Origin: Planctomycetota bacterium
GTDB taxonomy: Bacteria; Planctomycetota; UBA1135; GCA-002686595
Assembly: GCA_016872795.1 (NCBI GenBank)
Contig: VGYZ01000004.1
Span: 25,486 to 89,485 of the forward strand
DNA: 64,000 bases
Direction of reading: 5' to 3'
The translations under genes and the position numbers were made by a program. The notes below the pieces were generated by a model that searched no databases, was not told where the DNA came from, and worked only from the letters and a program-made list of their open reading frames with translations. Below, in pieces: positions 46,497-56,571 of this stretch (positions within the stretch are counted from its first letter, which is position 1; each line of letters begins with the position of its first letter).

Positions 46497-47408
46497 CTAG
46501 ATGATGCGTTTCCCCATCGCGGAGAGAGCCAATTGCACGGCGAACTCGGCCGTCTTGTTGCGTTCGTCGAGTATCGGGTTGATCTCGGTGATCTCGAGGC
46601 CGAGCAGCTTGCCCGACTCGAACGCGTGCTCCATCACGAGGTGCGACTCGCGCAGGTTGGTTCCGCCCGCGACCGGAGTGCCGACGCCCGGCGCGACATT
46701 GGGATCCGTTCCGTCCATGTCGAAGGACAGGTGAAAGCCACAGGTGCCGTCCATCGCGATCGCGAGCGCGCGGCGCATGATCTCGCTCATGCCCCACATG
46801 TCGATGTCGCGCATCGTGAAGACCTTCACGCCGGTCGACTTGATCTCCTCGCGCTCGAACTGGTCGAGATCGCGAACGCCGACGATCACCGCATTGCGCG
46901 GCTCGACCATCGGAACCACATCGCCCAGGCCGACGAGCTCTGGCGCGCCGCGCCCGAGAATCGCGGCGCACGGCATGCCGTGAATGTTGCCGGACGGCGA
47001 GGTTTCCGGCGTGTTCATGTCGCCGTGAGCGTCGAACCAGATCAGCCCGACGCGCTGGCTGCGGCGGTGGTGGTACGAGCTGATCGCAGCGACGGTTCCG
47101 ACGGCAATCGAGTGATCACCACCGATGACGAGCGGGAACACGCCGTCCTCGAGCACCTTCTCGACCTTCACGCGCAAGCGCTGGCAGGCGCGCGAAATCT
47201 CGCCCAGAAAGCGCGCGCGCGGATCGCGCGGCTCGCGCGACTCGGGCGCGGGCACCGCGAGGTTGCCGCGATCCTCGTACGCCAGTCCGAGGCGGCGAAT
47301 GCCGTCCTCGAGTCCCGCGATGCGAATCGCGCTCGGCCCCATGTCCACGCCACGGCGTCCCCCGCCGAGGTCCATGGGCACGCCGATCATCGCCACCTTG
47401 TTCAACAT
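46497..47408 (-). CDS. rocF: Arginase
   Basis: VAMIGVPMDLGGGRRGVDMGPSAIRIAGL...PLVIGGDHSIAVGT...LIWFDAHGDMNTPETSPSGNIHGMP...HLSFDMDGTDPNVAPGVGTPVAGGTNLRES. Confidence 0.95.
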   Translation of the reverse strand: MLNKVAMIGVPMDLGGGRRGVDMGPSAIRIAGLEDGIRRLGLAYEDRGNLAVPAPESREPRDPRARFLGEISRACQRLRVKVEKVLEDGVFPLVIGGDHSIAVGTVAAISSYHHRRSQRVGLIWFDAHGDMNTPETSPSGNIHGMPCAAILGRGAPELVGLGDVVPMVEPRNAVIVGVRDLDQFEREEIKSTGVKVFTMRDIDMWGMSEIMRRALAIAMDGTCGFHLSFDMDGTDPNVAPGVGTPVAGGTNLRESHLVMEHAFESGKLLGLEITEINPILDERNKTAEFAVQLALSAMGKRII

Positions 47409-47445
47409 GCTGGGTTTCCGGGTGAGCTGCGCCGCGAGCGCGTCC

Positions 47446-49308
47446 CTAGTGCGTTCGTGCCCCGAGTGCGCCGAGCACGGCGCCCTGCAAGCCGGGCTCC
47501 GCGGGACCGATGCGACTGCCGAGCCACTCGACCTCCGCGAGTCCGCCCCACTCACCCAAGGCGAAGCCGACACGACGCAGGTCGCGCGCGCTGATGGCCG
47601 GCGGCGGACGCTGCAGCTCCATGCGCAGGGCATCCATGCCGGCCGCCTCGATCCACAGCGCGGCCGCGAGCACGCTGCGATTCCACGGCTCGCTCCACAC
47701 GGTCGAGCGCAACAGGGGCACGATCTCCGCGTCGCCTGATCGCACGAGCGCACAGGCGAGCTCCACATCGATGTCGATCTCGTCGCCGAGCGGGAACAGC
47801 GTGCGCATCAACGCGAGGTCCGCGGCTCCCGGCTGCTTTCCGAGCGCTTCGACCGCCAAGCGTGCGGACTCGCCCGCAGGACGCTGCGAGAGCAGGTACT
47901 CGCGCACGACATCGCGCGAGGGCTCGTAGCCGCCGAGCAACAACTCGCTCGCCAGCCGCACCTTGGCACCGGCAGGGAGGCGCGGCAGGAGCTCCACGGC
48001 AAGACCGCGGACACTCGGCTCTCCGCCGCAGCGCGAGAGCGCCTCCAACACCGAGCCGGCATCTGGGTGCAGTTCCAGCGCGCGCTCCCCGGCGAGCCCC
48101 GCACGTTCGCGCAGCGTGGCCAGCGCGCTCGAGTCCCCGAGCCGCAATCGCGCCACGAGCGCCGTCGAACGCACCAGTGGATCGAGGTCGAGCTCGAGCG
48201 CCGAAAGATCGGACACATACGAAGGATCGCGAGCACCGCCGATCGCTTCCGCCGCCAGTGCGCGTTCGCGCGCATCGGCCGAACGCAGCTGCAGCTCGAG
48301 CAGCTTGAGCGAGTGATCTGCTCCGGCGCGCGCGAGCAGCGCCGTCGCGTGCGGACGAACCGACAGGACGCTCCACGCCCGGCGCAGCAGCGGCTCCGTG
48401 CGCGCCTCGAGTCGCTCGCGAGCGATCTCGTCGACCAGAATGCGCCACTCTTCGTCGCTCGAGGGCTGGAACAGGCCCGCCTCCACGAGCTGTGCGAGCT
48501 GTTCGGGAATCGCGCGCACGACGCCGCGCAGGCGTTCCGGCGGCACCCCCGCGAGCGCGATCTCGAGGAAGTGGTCCGCCACGCCACGCCGGCTGAGCAG
48601 CGCGGCGGAGCGGTAGACCACGCGGTTCAAGAACCTCTGGTTGCGAACCAGATCCTCGAGCAGGAGGCTCTCCCAGGCCTGCCCGTCGACGAGTCCGTGC
48701 GCTCGCGCAGCCTCGAAACGCACATCGAGGTACGCGCGCGCCAACTCGCTCTCCTGCGGCGGCGTCGCGCGCCATGCCAGCGCCGCGCGCGCACCGAGGG
48801 CGGCGGGGCCGTCGTCGCCGTGCGCCAATCGCTCGAGCGCCGACAGCGCGGCAGCCGTGCCGTTGAGGCCCAGCGCGAACGCTCCAGCTTCCGCGACCTG
48901 CGGCACCTTGCGACCCGCCAAGTCGAGCAGCTGCGGCAGGTCGCGCGCATCCGCGTACAGGCCGAGCGCCCAGATGGCTGCGCGCTTGAGCTCCGGATCC
49001 TTCTCAGCGGTGAGCTCGATCACGCGCGTGCGACCTTGAGACTCCCGCGCGGCGCCGAGCGCGAGCACCGCCGCCGCTCGCCGCGCGGGCGCAGCGGAAC
49101 GATCGTCGAGCACGGCCAAGGCGCTGCTCGCCGTTCCCCTGCCCAACGAGCAGCGCGCGTCGCGCGCGCACAGCTCCGGCCACGCCGACGCCTTCAGCAG
49201 CTCCACGCGCGCGGGCACGACGGCCTCGTCCCGCGCGTCCTGCGCGGGGAGTCCAGCCAGCGAGGCGAACAGGGCTAGGATCGCTAACATGCGGGCGCGG
49301 CCCTTCAT
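47446..49308 (-). CDS. HEAT-repeat secreted protein
   Basis: Signal peptide MLAILALFASLAGLPAQ; alpha-helical repeats (AAAVLALGAARESQGRTRVIELTAEKDPELKRAAIWALGLYADARDLPQLLDL...). Confidence 0.8.
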   Translation of the reverse strand: MKGRARMLAILALFASLAGLPAQDARDEAVVPARVELLKASAWPELCARDARCSLGRGTASSALAVLDDRSAAPARRAAAVLALGAARESQGRTRVIELTAEKDPELKRAAIWALGLYADARDLPQLLDLAGRKVPQVAEAGAFALGLNGTAAALSALERLAHGDDGPAALGARAALAWRATPPQESELARAYLDVRFEAARAHGLVDGQAWESLLLEDLVRNQRFLNRVVYRSAALLSRRGVADHFLEIALAGVPPERLRGVVRAIPEQLAQLVEAGLFQPSSDEEWRILVDEIARERLEARTEPLLRRAWSVLSVRPHATALLARAGADHSLKLLELQLRSADARERALAAEAIGGARDPSYVSDLSALELDLDPLVRSTALVARLRLGDSSALATLRERAGLAGERALELHPDAGSVLEALSRCGGEPSVRGLAVELLPRLPAGAKVRLASELLLGGYEPSRDVVREYLLSQRPAGESARLAVEALGKQPGAADLALMRTLFPLGDEIDIDVELACALVRSGDAEIVPLLRSTVWSEPWNRSVLAAALWIEAAGMDALRMELQRPPPAISARDLRRVGFALGEWGGLAEVEWLGSRIGPAEPGLQGAVLGALGARTH

Positions 49309-49488
49309 CGGCTGACGGAGGCCACCCGCCCCCTGGAATGGGGCCGACGGTCCTGCAACCGGAGCACGATCCTAGCGGGCCCAGAACCGTGTTCCAGATC
49401 CTCCCAACGGACCGTCACACCGAGTCCGTCACCGCACCCTGCACGGGAAGTTTCTTCCCGCCCCGTTGCTTCCCAACGCAGGGACGCC

Positions 49489-50844
49489 CTAGTGATCGAC
49501 GGGCGTGCCGAGCAGGCCCACGAGCTCCGCCTTGCGCTGGTCACGGATCGCGGCCGTGCGCGCCTCGAGATTCAGGCGCAGGAGGGGCTCGGTGTTCGAC
49601 GCCCGCACATTGAACCACCACCAGTCGGGCGAGCGCAAGTCGCCGAACTCGACCGTGATGCCGTCGAGCATGTCCTGCCGCCCAGCCTTGTACTTCTCGC
49701 GCAGGCGCGCGATCGCACCTTCCTTGTCCTCGACATGGAAGTTGATCTCGCCGCTCGCGTGGTAGCGACGCAAGCCCCGAGCACGCTTGGAAAGCGAGTC
49801 CGAACCGCGCGAGAGCATCGACAGGGCGCTCACGAAGGCGATCTCGCCCGAATCGCACACATAGTTGTCCGCGAAGTAGAAGTGCCCCGAGAGCTCGCCA
49901 CCGAAGATGGCGCCGTTCTGGCGCATGGTCGCCTTGATGAACGAGTGCCCGACGCGGTCGCGCACGGCGCTGCCGCCGGATTGCTCGATCTCCTCCTTCA
50001 CGACCCACGACGAGCGCAGGTCATAGACCACGGGCTTGCCCGGCTTCTCGCGCAACATCTCGCGCGCGAGCAGCGCCGTCATCAGGTCCGCCGAGAGCGT
50101 CTCTCCCGTGTCGTCGACGAAGCAGCAGCGATCCGCGTCGCCGTCGAAGGCGATGCCGGCGTCGGCCTTGTGCTGGGCGAGCAGCGCCTTCACGTCGCGC
50201 AGATTCTCTTCCTTGAGCGGATTCGCCTCGTGGTTGGGGAATGTGCCGTCGAGCCGCATGAAGAGCGTGTGCGCCGTGACATTCTTCAGGCGCGCGAGGA
50301 TCGGCGGCAGCGTGTGGGCAGCCATGCCGTTCGCGACATCGACCGCGACCGTGAGCGGGCGCTCGATCTTCGCGAAGCGCACGACGTGCTCGGCGTACTT
50401 CTCGAGCAGCTCGACCTTCGTCAGCGTGCCACGCCGCGCCGCGACCGGAGGCTGCGCCTCCGCGACCATACGCTCGATGTCCAAGATCCCGTTGGCGGCC
50501 GAGATCGGGCGCGCGCCGCGCGAGCACAGCTTCATGCCGTTGTACTCGCCCGGATTGTGGCTCGCGGTCACATTGAGGCCGCCGTCGACATCCTGCGAGC
50601 CGATGCCGAAGTACGCCATCGGCGTCGAGCACAGGCCCATGTCGACCACATCGCAACCCGCGTCGCGAAGGCCCTCGATCACCGCGGCCTGCAGCTCCGG
50701 CGAGTGGGTGCGCATGTCGCGCCCGACCGCCAAGCGCTGCGCCTTCAGCAGACGAGCAAAGGCGTTGCCGATCTTGCGCCCGAGCGGCGCGTCGAGCTCC
50801 TTGGGGTACTTGCCGCGGATGTCGTAAGCCTTGAAGATGCCCAT
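49489..50844 (-). CDS. manB: Phosphomannomutase/phosphoglucomutase
   Basis: FKAYDIRGKYP; GGLNVTASHNPGEYNGMKL; GIAFDGDADRCCFVDDTG; GAIFGGELSGHFYF; RASNTEPLLRLNLEA. Confidence 0.93.
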   Translation of the reverse strand: MGIFKAYDIRGKYPKELDAPLGRKIGNAFARLLKAQRLAVGRDMRTHSPELQAAVIEGLRDAGCDVVDMGLCSTPMAYFGIGSQDVDGGLNVTASHNPGEYNGMKLCSRGARPISAANGILDIERMVAEAQPPVAARRGTLTKVELLEKYAEHVVRFAKIERPLTVAVDVANGMAAHTLPPILARLKNVTAHTLFMRLDGTFPNHEANPLKEENLRDVKALLAQHKADAGIAFDGDADRCCFVDDTGETLSADLMTALLAREMLREKPGKPVVYDLRSSWVVKEEIEQSGGSAVRDRVGHSFIKATMRQNGAIFGGELSGHFYFADNYVCDSGEIAFVSALSMLSRGSDSLSKRARGLRRYHASGEINFHVEDKEGAIARLREKYKAGRQDMLDGITVEFGDLRSPDWWWFNVRASNTEPLLRLNLEARTAAIRDQRKAELVGLLGTPVDH

Positions 50845-50912
50845 GGTCGTGAGGTGGCGGGGTCGTGGGGGTCAGGCGTGAACGGGAAGCCGAGGCCGCG
50901 GCGAGCGCGACG

Positions 50913-51959
50913 TCAGCCGAGGAGCTCCTCGAGCGCGACGACCACGCGGGCGACGTCCTCGATCGAGACATCGAGGTGCGTGACGAAGCGCAGGGTGGTC
51001 GCGTCTTGCGGCAGCACGAGCACATGGCGCTCGCGCAGCGCCGCCATGAGCGACTCCGGCGTGTGACGCGGATGCGTGACCCGCGCCATGACGATGTTGC
51101 TCTCGATCGTGTTCGGAGAGCACTCGAGCCCGTCGAAGCCGTCGAGCACGCTGGCGAGCTCGCGCGCGAGCTCATGGTCTTTGGCGAGCCGCGCGATGTT
51201 GTGCTCGAGCGCGTACAGCCCCGCCGCGGCGAGCACGCCCGACTGGCGCATCCAGCCGCCGAGGCGCTTGCGCACGAGCCGCGCGCGCTCGAGGAACTCG
51301 CGCGGACCGGCGATCAGCGAACCCACCGGACAGCCGAGCCCCTTCGAGAGACACAGCGACACCGAGTCCGCGCAGGCCGCGTACTCGCGCGCCGGGACGC
51401 CTGACGCCACCACGGCGTTCATGAGCCGCGCGCCGTCCATGTGCACCGCAATGCCCTGCTCGCGCGCGAGCGCGTGGATCGCGCGCAGGTGCCCGAGCGG
51501 CACCACGCGCCCGCCCGGCCCGGCGCCCGAGCCCATGAAGGTCTGCTCGACGCACACGAGCGTCGTACGCGGACAGTGCAGCGAACGCAGGCGAATCGAA
51601 CGCCGCAGTTCGTCGAGCGGCAGTCGCCCGTCCTCCGCGACGATGGTCGTCGATTGCACACCGTGCAGCGCCCCGGCCGCGCCGGCCTCCCACTGCACCA
51701 TGTGCGCGCTGCGCTCGAGCAGGAGCTCGTCTCCGTGGCGCGTCCACGAACCCACCGCGACCGAGTTCGCCATGGTGCCCGAAGGCACGAACCACGCGCC
51801 GTCCTTGCCGAGCAGATCCGCCACGCGCCGCTCGAGCGCGGCCACGGTCGGGTCGCCGTCGAGCACATCGTCGCCGATGTCCGCGCGGAACATCGCTTCG
51901 AGCATGTCGCGCGACGGACGCGTGACCGTGTCGCTGCGGAAGTCGGAGACGCGCATCAT
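50913..51959 (-). CDS. ltaE: Low-specificity L-threonine aldolase
   Basis: DFRSDTVTRPSRDMLEAMFRADIGDDVLDGDPTVAALERRVADLLGKDGAWFVPSGTMANSVAV...VHMDGARLMNAVV...SLCLSKGLGCPVGSLIAG. Confidence 0.93.
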   Translation of the reverse strand: MMRVSDFRSDTVTRPSRDMLEAMFRADIGDDVLDGDPTVAALERRVADLLGKDGAWFVPSGTMANSVAVGSWTRHGDELLLERSAHMVQWEAGAAGALHGVQSTTIVAEDGRLPLDELRRSIRLRSLHCPRTTLVCVEQTFMGSGAGPGGRVVPLGHLRAIHALAREQGIAVHMDGARLMNAVVASGVPAREYAACADSVSLCLSKGLGCPVGSLIAGPREFLERARLVRKRLGGWMRQSGVLAAAGLYALEHNIARLAKDHELARELASVLDGFDGLECSPNTIESNIVMARVTHPRHTPESLMAALRERHVLVLPQDATTLRFVTHLDVSIEDVARVVVALEELLG

Positions 51960-51972
51960 CGCGGCTCGAGCG

Positions 51973-53151
51973 TCATTTCACGCCCGCGGTCGCGAGGCAG
52001 TTCGTCACGCGCCGCAGCGCTTCCTTGATGTCGTCCCCGCTAGCCGCGTAGGAGAAGCGCAGGAAGCCCTCGCCCAGCGCGCCGAACGCGGTGCCCGAGA
52101 GGATCGCCACGCCGGCCTCGTGCAGGAGCTTGGTCTCGAGCTCCTTCGACTTGAAGCCCGTCTTGGTGATGTTGGGGAACGCGTAGAAGGCGCCCTTGGG
52201 CAACACGCACGAGAAACCCGGGAGCTTGTTCAGTCCGTCGACGATCAGCCTGCGACGCGCGTCGAACGCGCTCATCATGCGCTCGACCGCGACCTGCGGC
52301 CCGCGCAGCGCCTCGAGGCCGGCCCACTGCACCGGCGCACTCGGGCACGAGTTCGAGTTGATCTGCAAGCGCTCCGCCATGTCGATCAGGCTCTTCGGCC
52401 ACACGCCGTAGCCCAGCCGCCAGCCCGTCATCGAAAAGGTCTTCGACCAGCCGTCGAGAATGATCACGCGCTCGCGGATCGACTCGTAGGAGTACAGGCT
52501 GACATGCTGCTCGCCGTCGTACAACATGCGCGAGTAGATCTCGTCGGAGAGGATCGCGATGTGCGGGTGCTGCTCGAGCCCCGCGACGAGCCGGTCCATC
52601 TCGGGCTTGCGGATCACGCCGCCCGTCGGATTGGCGGGCGTGTTGACGATGATGAGCCGCGTGCGCGGCGTGATCTTCGAAAGCACCTCGTCGGGGTTGA
52701 ACGAGAAACCGCTGGCTTCGCGCAGCTCGATCGGCACAGGCGTCGCGCCCGTGTACCGAATCAGCGACTCGTAGATCGGAAAGCCCGGGTTGGGATACAG
52801 GATCTCCGCGCCCTCCTCGCCGAACATCGAGATCGCGAAGTACATCGTCGGCTTGCCGCCCGGCACGATCATCACATCGGCCGGGTCGACCTTGGCTGCG
52901 CGCCGCGTCCAGCAGTCCTCGGCCACCGCCTCGCGCAGCTCGGGAATGCCCTTGGCCGGCGTGTAGAAGTGGGCCCCGTCCGCGAGCGCCTTGCGACCGG
53001 CCTCGACGATGTTCTCGGGCGTGCGGAAATCGGGGGAGCCGATGCCGAGGTTGACGATGCTCTTGCCTTGGGCCGCGAGCGCCTTGGCGCGGGCGAGGAT
53101 CTCGAAGGCGGACTCGGTTCCCAGACGGGACTGGCGTGCGGCTAGCTTCAC
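51973..53151 (-). CDS. Class I/II pyridoxal-phosphate aminotransferase
   Basis: (V)KLAARQSRLGTESAFEILARAKALAAQGKSIVNLGIGSPDFRTPENIVEAG...VNTPANPTGGVI...ILSDEIYSRMLYDGE...ILDGWSKTFSMTGWRLGYGV. GTG start 53151. Confidence 0.92.
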   Translation of the reverse strand: MKLAARQSRLGTESAFEILARAKALAAQGKSIVNLGIGSPDFRTPENIVEAGRKALADGAHFYTPAKGIPELREAVAEDCWTRRAAKVDPADVMIVPGGKPTMYFAISMFGEEGAEILYPNPGFPIYESLIRYTGATPVPIELREASGFSFNPDEVLSKITPRTRLIIVNTPANPTGGVIRKPEMDRLVAGLEQHPHIAILSDEIYSRMLYDGEQHVSLYSYESIRERVIILDGWSKTFSMTGWRLGYGVWPKSLIDMAERLQINSNSCPSAPVQWAGLEALRGPQVAVERMMSAFDARRRLIVDGLNKLPGFSCVLPKGAFYAFPNITKTGFKSKELETKLLHEAGVAILSGTAFGALGEGFLRFSYAASGDDIKEALRRVTNCLATAGVK

Positions 53152-53324
53152 GGAACTTCCCCGGCCCTTCCAAGGCCGGTCAAGGGGGCTCGTTGCGAGG
53201 CCGCAGAGCATAGCGCAGCGCAGCGGTGTTCCGAGAGCTGTAGTGGAGCGTTCGCGCACCTGCGAGTAGCCTCCGCGAGCGAAGCTGTGGCCGGGCGCCG
53301 CCGCTCGACTAGAGGATCGACCCC

Positions 53325-54374
53325 ATGCGCACTCCCTTCCGCTTCCTCGCGCTGGCCCGGGCTCGCACCGCCGCCCTGTTCGTCGCGGCGCTCGCCCTCG
53401 CCCCCGGCTGCGCCAAGGAACCCGACCTCGTCGTCTACTGCGCCCTCGACCAGATCTTCGCCGAGGACCTCGTGCGCGAGTTCGAGCAGCGCACCGGTCT
53501 GGTCGTGCGCGCGGAGTTCGATGTCGAGGCGGCCAAGACCGTCGGCCTCGTGGCGCGCCTGCGCGAGGAGCGCAATCGACCGCGCTGCGATGTCTTTTGG
53601 AACAACGAGATCGCGCACACCGTCGCCCTCGCGAAGGACGGCCTGCTCGCACCCTACGCCAGCCCGAGCGCGAGCGACATTCCCGCGGCGTTTCGCGACG
53701 CCTCGAACCTCTGGACTGGCTTCGCGGCGCGTGCGCGCGTGCTGATCGTGAACACCGAGCAGGTCGACCCGAGCACGCTCCACGGGCTCGCCGATCTCGT
53801 CGATCCCAAGTGGAAGGGCAAGACATGCATGGCGCGGCCGCTGACGGGAACCACGCTCACGCACGCGACGGCGCTGTACGCGAGCAAGGGCGTAGAGGCC
53901 ACCGAAGGTTGGCTCGACGAACTCGCGGCCGGAGGCGTCAACTTCGTGCAGTCGAACGGGCAGGTGATGCGCATGGTGCGCGAGGGTTCGATGGCCTTCG
54001 GCCTGACCGACACCGACGACTACTGGGTCGCCAAGCAGGCCGGTTTTCCCGTCGCCCAAGTGGTTCCCGACCAGCGCGACGCGGCGCACCAAGACGCGCC
54101 AGGCACATTCCTGATCCCCAACACGATCTGCCTCTTGAAGAACGCGCCCCGTCCCGATGCGGGCCGGCGGTTCATCGACTTCGTGCTCTCGCGCGAGGTC
54201 GAGGCCAAGCTCGCGGCCGCGGACGGAGCCCAGATTCCGCTGCGCGCGGGGGTGCCAAAGCCCGAGCATGTGCTCGACATCGAGCGGCTCACGCTGATCC
54301 CAGTCGACTGGAATCTCGTCGGCGAGCAGATCTCAGCGCGCATGGAGCAGCTGAAGGGACGCTTCCTCCAGTGA
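53325..54374 (+). CDS. Ferric-type ABC transporter substrate-binding lipoprotein (FbpA/AfuA-like)
   Basis: Lipobox LALAPGC; DLVVYCALDQIFAEDLVREFEQRTGLVVRAEFDVEAAKTVGLVARLREERNRPRCDVFWNNE...PKWKGKTCMARP. Confidence 0.88.
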   Translation: MRTPFRFLALARARTAALFVAALALAPGCAKEPDLVVYCALDQIFAEDLVREFEQRTGLVVRAEFDVEAAKTVGLVARLREERNRPRCDVFWNNEIAHTVALAKDGLLAPYASPSASDIPAAFRDASNLWTGFAARARVLIVNTEQVDPSTLHGLADLVDPKWKGKTCMARPLTGTTLTHATALYASKGVEATEGWLDELAAGGVNFVQSNGQVMRMVREGSMAFGLTDTDDYWVAKQAGFPVAQVVPDQRDAAHQDAPGTFLIPNTICLLKNAPRPDAGRRFIDFVLSREVEAKLAAADGAQIPLRAGVPKPEHVLDIERLTLIPVDWNLVGEQISARMEQLKGRFLQ

Positions 54375-55909
54375 GTCGTCCGCTGGTGCTCCTCGCCGCG
54401 GCGCTGTTCGCGCTGCTGGGACTCGCGCCACTGGCGCTGATGGCCGCGCGCGTGACGCCGGAGGATCTCTCCGCCCTGTTCACCTCCGATGCCGCGCCGC
54501 TGCTCGGACGCACGGCGCTCTACGGACTGGGCGTCGCAGCGCTCGCGCTGCTCCTCGGCGTGCCGTTCGGCTTTCTGACCGCGCGTACGGACATGCCGCT
54601 GGCGAGCGTGCTGCGCCCCCTGGGCGTCGTGCCGCTGTTCCTGCCGCCGATGATGCTCGCCATGGTGTGGACGGCCGTGGCCGAGATGCGAGGCGCGCCG
54701 GCGGCGTACTTCGTCTCCGCGCTGAGCACATTTCCACTGGTCGCCGTGTTCGCCGCGCGCGCCTTCGAGCGCATCGACGCTCGGCTCGAGGACGCGGCGC
54801 GACTCGCCGGCGGCACGCGCGCGGTGCTGCGCGCCACGCTGCCGCTCGCGCTCCCGCCCGCCCTGTGCGGCGCGTGCCTCGCGTTCGTCTTCACGATCAA
54901 CGACTTCTCCGTGCCGGACTATGTGTCGTGGCTGGGGCTCCCCAAGTTCAGCGTCTACGCCGACTCGATCTACGCCACATGGCGCATCGATGCGCGAGCG
55001 GGGCGCGCGGTCGCGATGGCGTTGCCGCTCATCGCGCTCACGCTGCTCACTCTGGTGCCCGCCCTCGCGCTGCGGCGCCGCGGCGCGCTCGCCTCGGTCG
55101 TCCCCGACTTCCGCTCGAGCGCGCCCATCGCGCTCGGTCCGTGGCGCTGGCCCGCGTTCGTGTTCTGCGCTGGCCTGCTCGCCGTGGGCGCTTTCGTTCC
55201 ACTCGGACGCCTGCTGTGGGAAGCGGGCGGCGGCCACAAGGGTTGGTCCTCAAGCGAGCTCGCGACCGCCTTCTCTCTGGCGCTCGAGCGCAGCCGCGGC
55301 GATGTACGCAACAGCGTGGTGAGCGCGCTCGCCACCGCCTCCGCCTGCGTCGTGCTCGGGCTCGTGCTCGGACACGCACTCGAGCGCTCGCGGCGCGCTC
55401 GCGCGCTCGAGCCGTGGCTCGTCCTGCCGCTCGCCGTTCCCGCCGTGCTGTTCGGCATCGGCATCGTCGTGCTGTGGAACCGCGAAGCCACGGCTGCGCT
55501 CTACGACAGCGACGCACTCGTCAGCGTGTTGCTCACAGGCCGCTTCGTGGTCTTCGCCGCGCTGATCTCGAGCGGAGCGGTCGCCGCGCTCGATCCGAGC
55601 CTCGAGGACGCCGCCCGCATGGCCGGTGTCGGACCGCTCCAGCGTCTCGCGCGCATCGTCGCGCCCGCCCTGCGTTCCTCGCTCGCCGGCGGCTTCGTGC
55701 TGGTCTTCGTACTCTCCCTGCGCGAGCTCGACGCGACCCTGTTCGTGCCCGCGGCCAACCACACGGCGATGTTCCGCATCTTCAACCAGATCCACTTCGG
55801 TCGCGACGCCTTCGTGGCGGCGCTCGCGCTGCTCTTGGTGTTCCTGATCGTGCTGCCCGGACTCCTGTGGTCCCTGTTCGCCCGCAAGCGGCTGGAGCTC
55901 CTGCCGTGA
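54371..55909 (+). CDS. Ferric-type ABC transporter permease (FbpB-like)
   Basis: Two BPD permease halves: PLFLPPMMLAMVWTAV...LEDAARLAGGTRAVLRATLPLALPPALCGACLAFVFTINDFSVPDYV and LEDAARMAGVGPLQRLARIVAPALRSSLAGGFVLVFVLSLRELDATLFV. GTG start 54371. Confidence 0.9.
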   Translation: MSRPLVLLAAALFALLGLAPLALMAARVTPEDLSALFTSDAAPLLGRTALYGLGVAALALLLGVPFGFLTARTDMPLASVLRPLGVVPLFLPPMMLAMVWTAVAEMRGAPAAYFVSALSTFPLVAVFAARAFERIDARLEDAARLAGGTRAVLRATLPLALPPALCGACLAFVFTINDFSVPDYVSWLGLPKFSVYADSIYATWRIDARAGRAVAMALPLIALTLLTLVPALALRRRGALASVVPDFRSSAPIALGPWRWPAFVFCAGLLAVGAFVPLGRLLWEAGGGHKGWSSSELATAFSLALERSRGDVRNSVVSALATASACVVLGLVLGHALERSRRARALEPWLVLPLAVPAVLFGIGIVVLWNREATAALYDSDALVSVLLTGRFVVFAALISSGAVAALDPSLEDAARMAGVGPLQRLARIVAPALRSSLAGGFVLVFVLSLRELDATLFVPAANHTAMFRIFNQIHFGRDAFVAALALLLVFLIVLPGLLWSLFARKRLELLP

Positions 55910-56571
55910 GCGCCGTCTCGCTCGACGCCGTGACCGTGCGCATCGGCTCGCGCACCTTGCTCGACGCGCTGACGCTCGAAGTCGCCGAGCGCGAGCACTT
56001 GCTCGTCGTCGGGCCCTCGGGCTCGGGCAAGACCACGCTCCTGCGCACGATCGCGGGCCTCGCGAGTCCCAATGCGGGCGCCGTTTCCCTGTTCGGAACG
56101 AAGGCCAGCGATGGAGCTCGCGTGCTCGTACCTGCCGAACGCCGCCGCATCGGGTTCCTGTTCCAGAACGGCGCTCTCTGGCCGCACATGAGCGCCGCTA
56201 GGCAGATCGAGTTCGTCCTCGAGCACGCCGGAGTCTCCGCTCGCGAGCGCGCTCGGCGCGCGAGCGAGCTGCTCGAGTGGGTCGAGCTGCGCGGCTTCGA
56301 GCAACGCCTGCCCGCGACGCTCTCCGGCGGCGAGGCGCAGCGCGTAGCGCTCGCCCGCGCCCTCGCCGTCGAGCCCAAGTTGCTCCTGCTCGACGAGCCC
56401 CTCGGCCCGCTCGACTGCGAGCTGCGCTCGGCCTTGCTCGCCAAGCTCGGCGAGCTACAGCAGCGCCTGGGACTCACCGTCGTGCATGTCACGCACGCAC
56501 CGGACGAGGCGCGCGCGATCGCGACGCGCACCCTGCGCCTGCGCGCTGGGCGCATCGAGGATGAGCGATGA
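55906..56571 (+). CDS. Ferric-type ABC transporter ATP-binding protein
   Basis: LLVVGPSGSGKTTLLRTIAGLASPNAG...FLFQNGALWPHMSAARQIEFVL...LPATLSGGEAQRVALARALAVEPKLLLLDEPLGPLD. GTG start 55906. Confidence 0.93.
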   Translation: MSAVSLDAVTVRIGSRTLLDALTLEVAEREHLLVVGPSGSGKTTLLRTIAGLASPNAGAVSLFGTKASDGARVLVPAERRRIGFLFQNGALWPHMSAARQIEFVLEHAGVSARERARRASELLEWVELRGFEQRLPATLSGGEAQRVALARALAVEPKLLLLDEPLGPLDCELRSALLAKLGELQQRLGLTVVHVTHAPDEARAIATRTLRLRAGRIEDER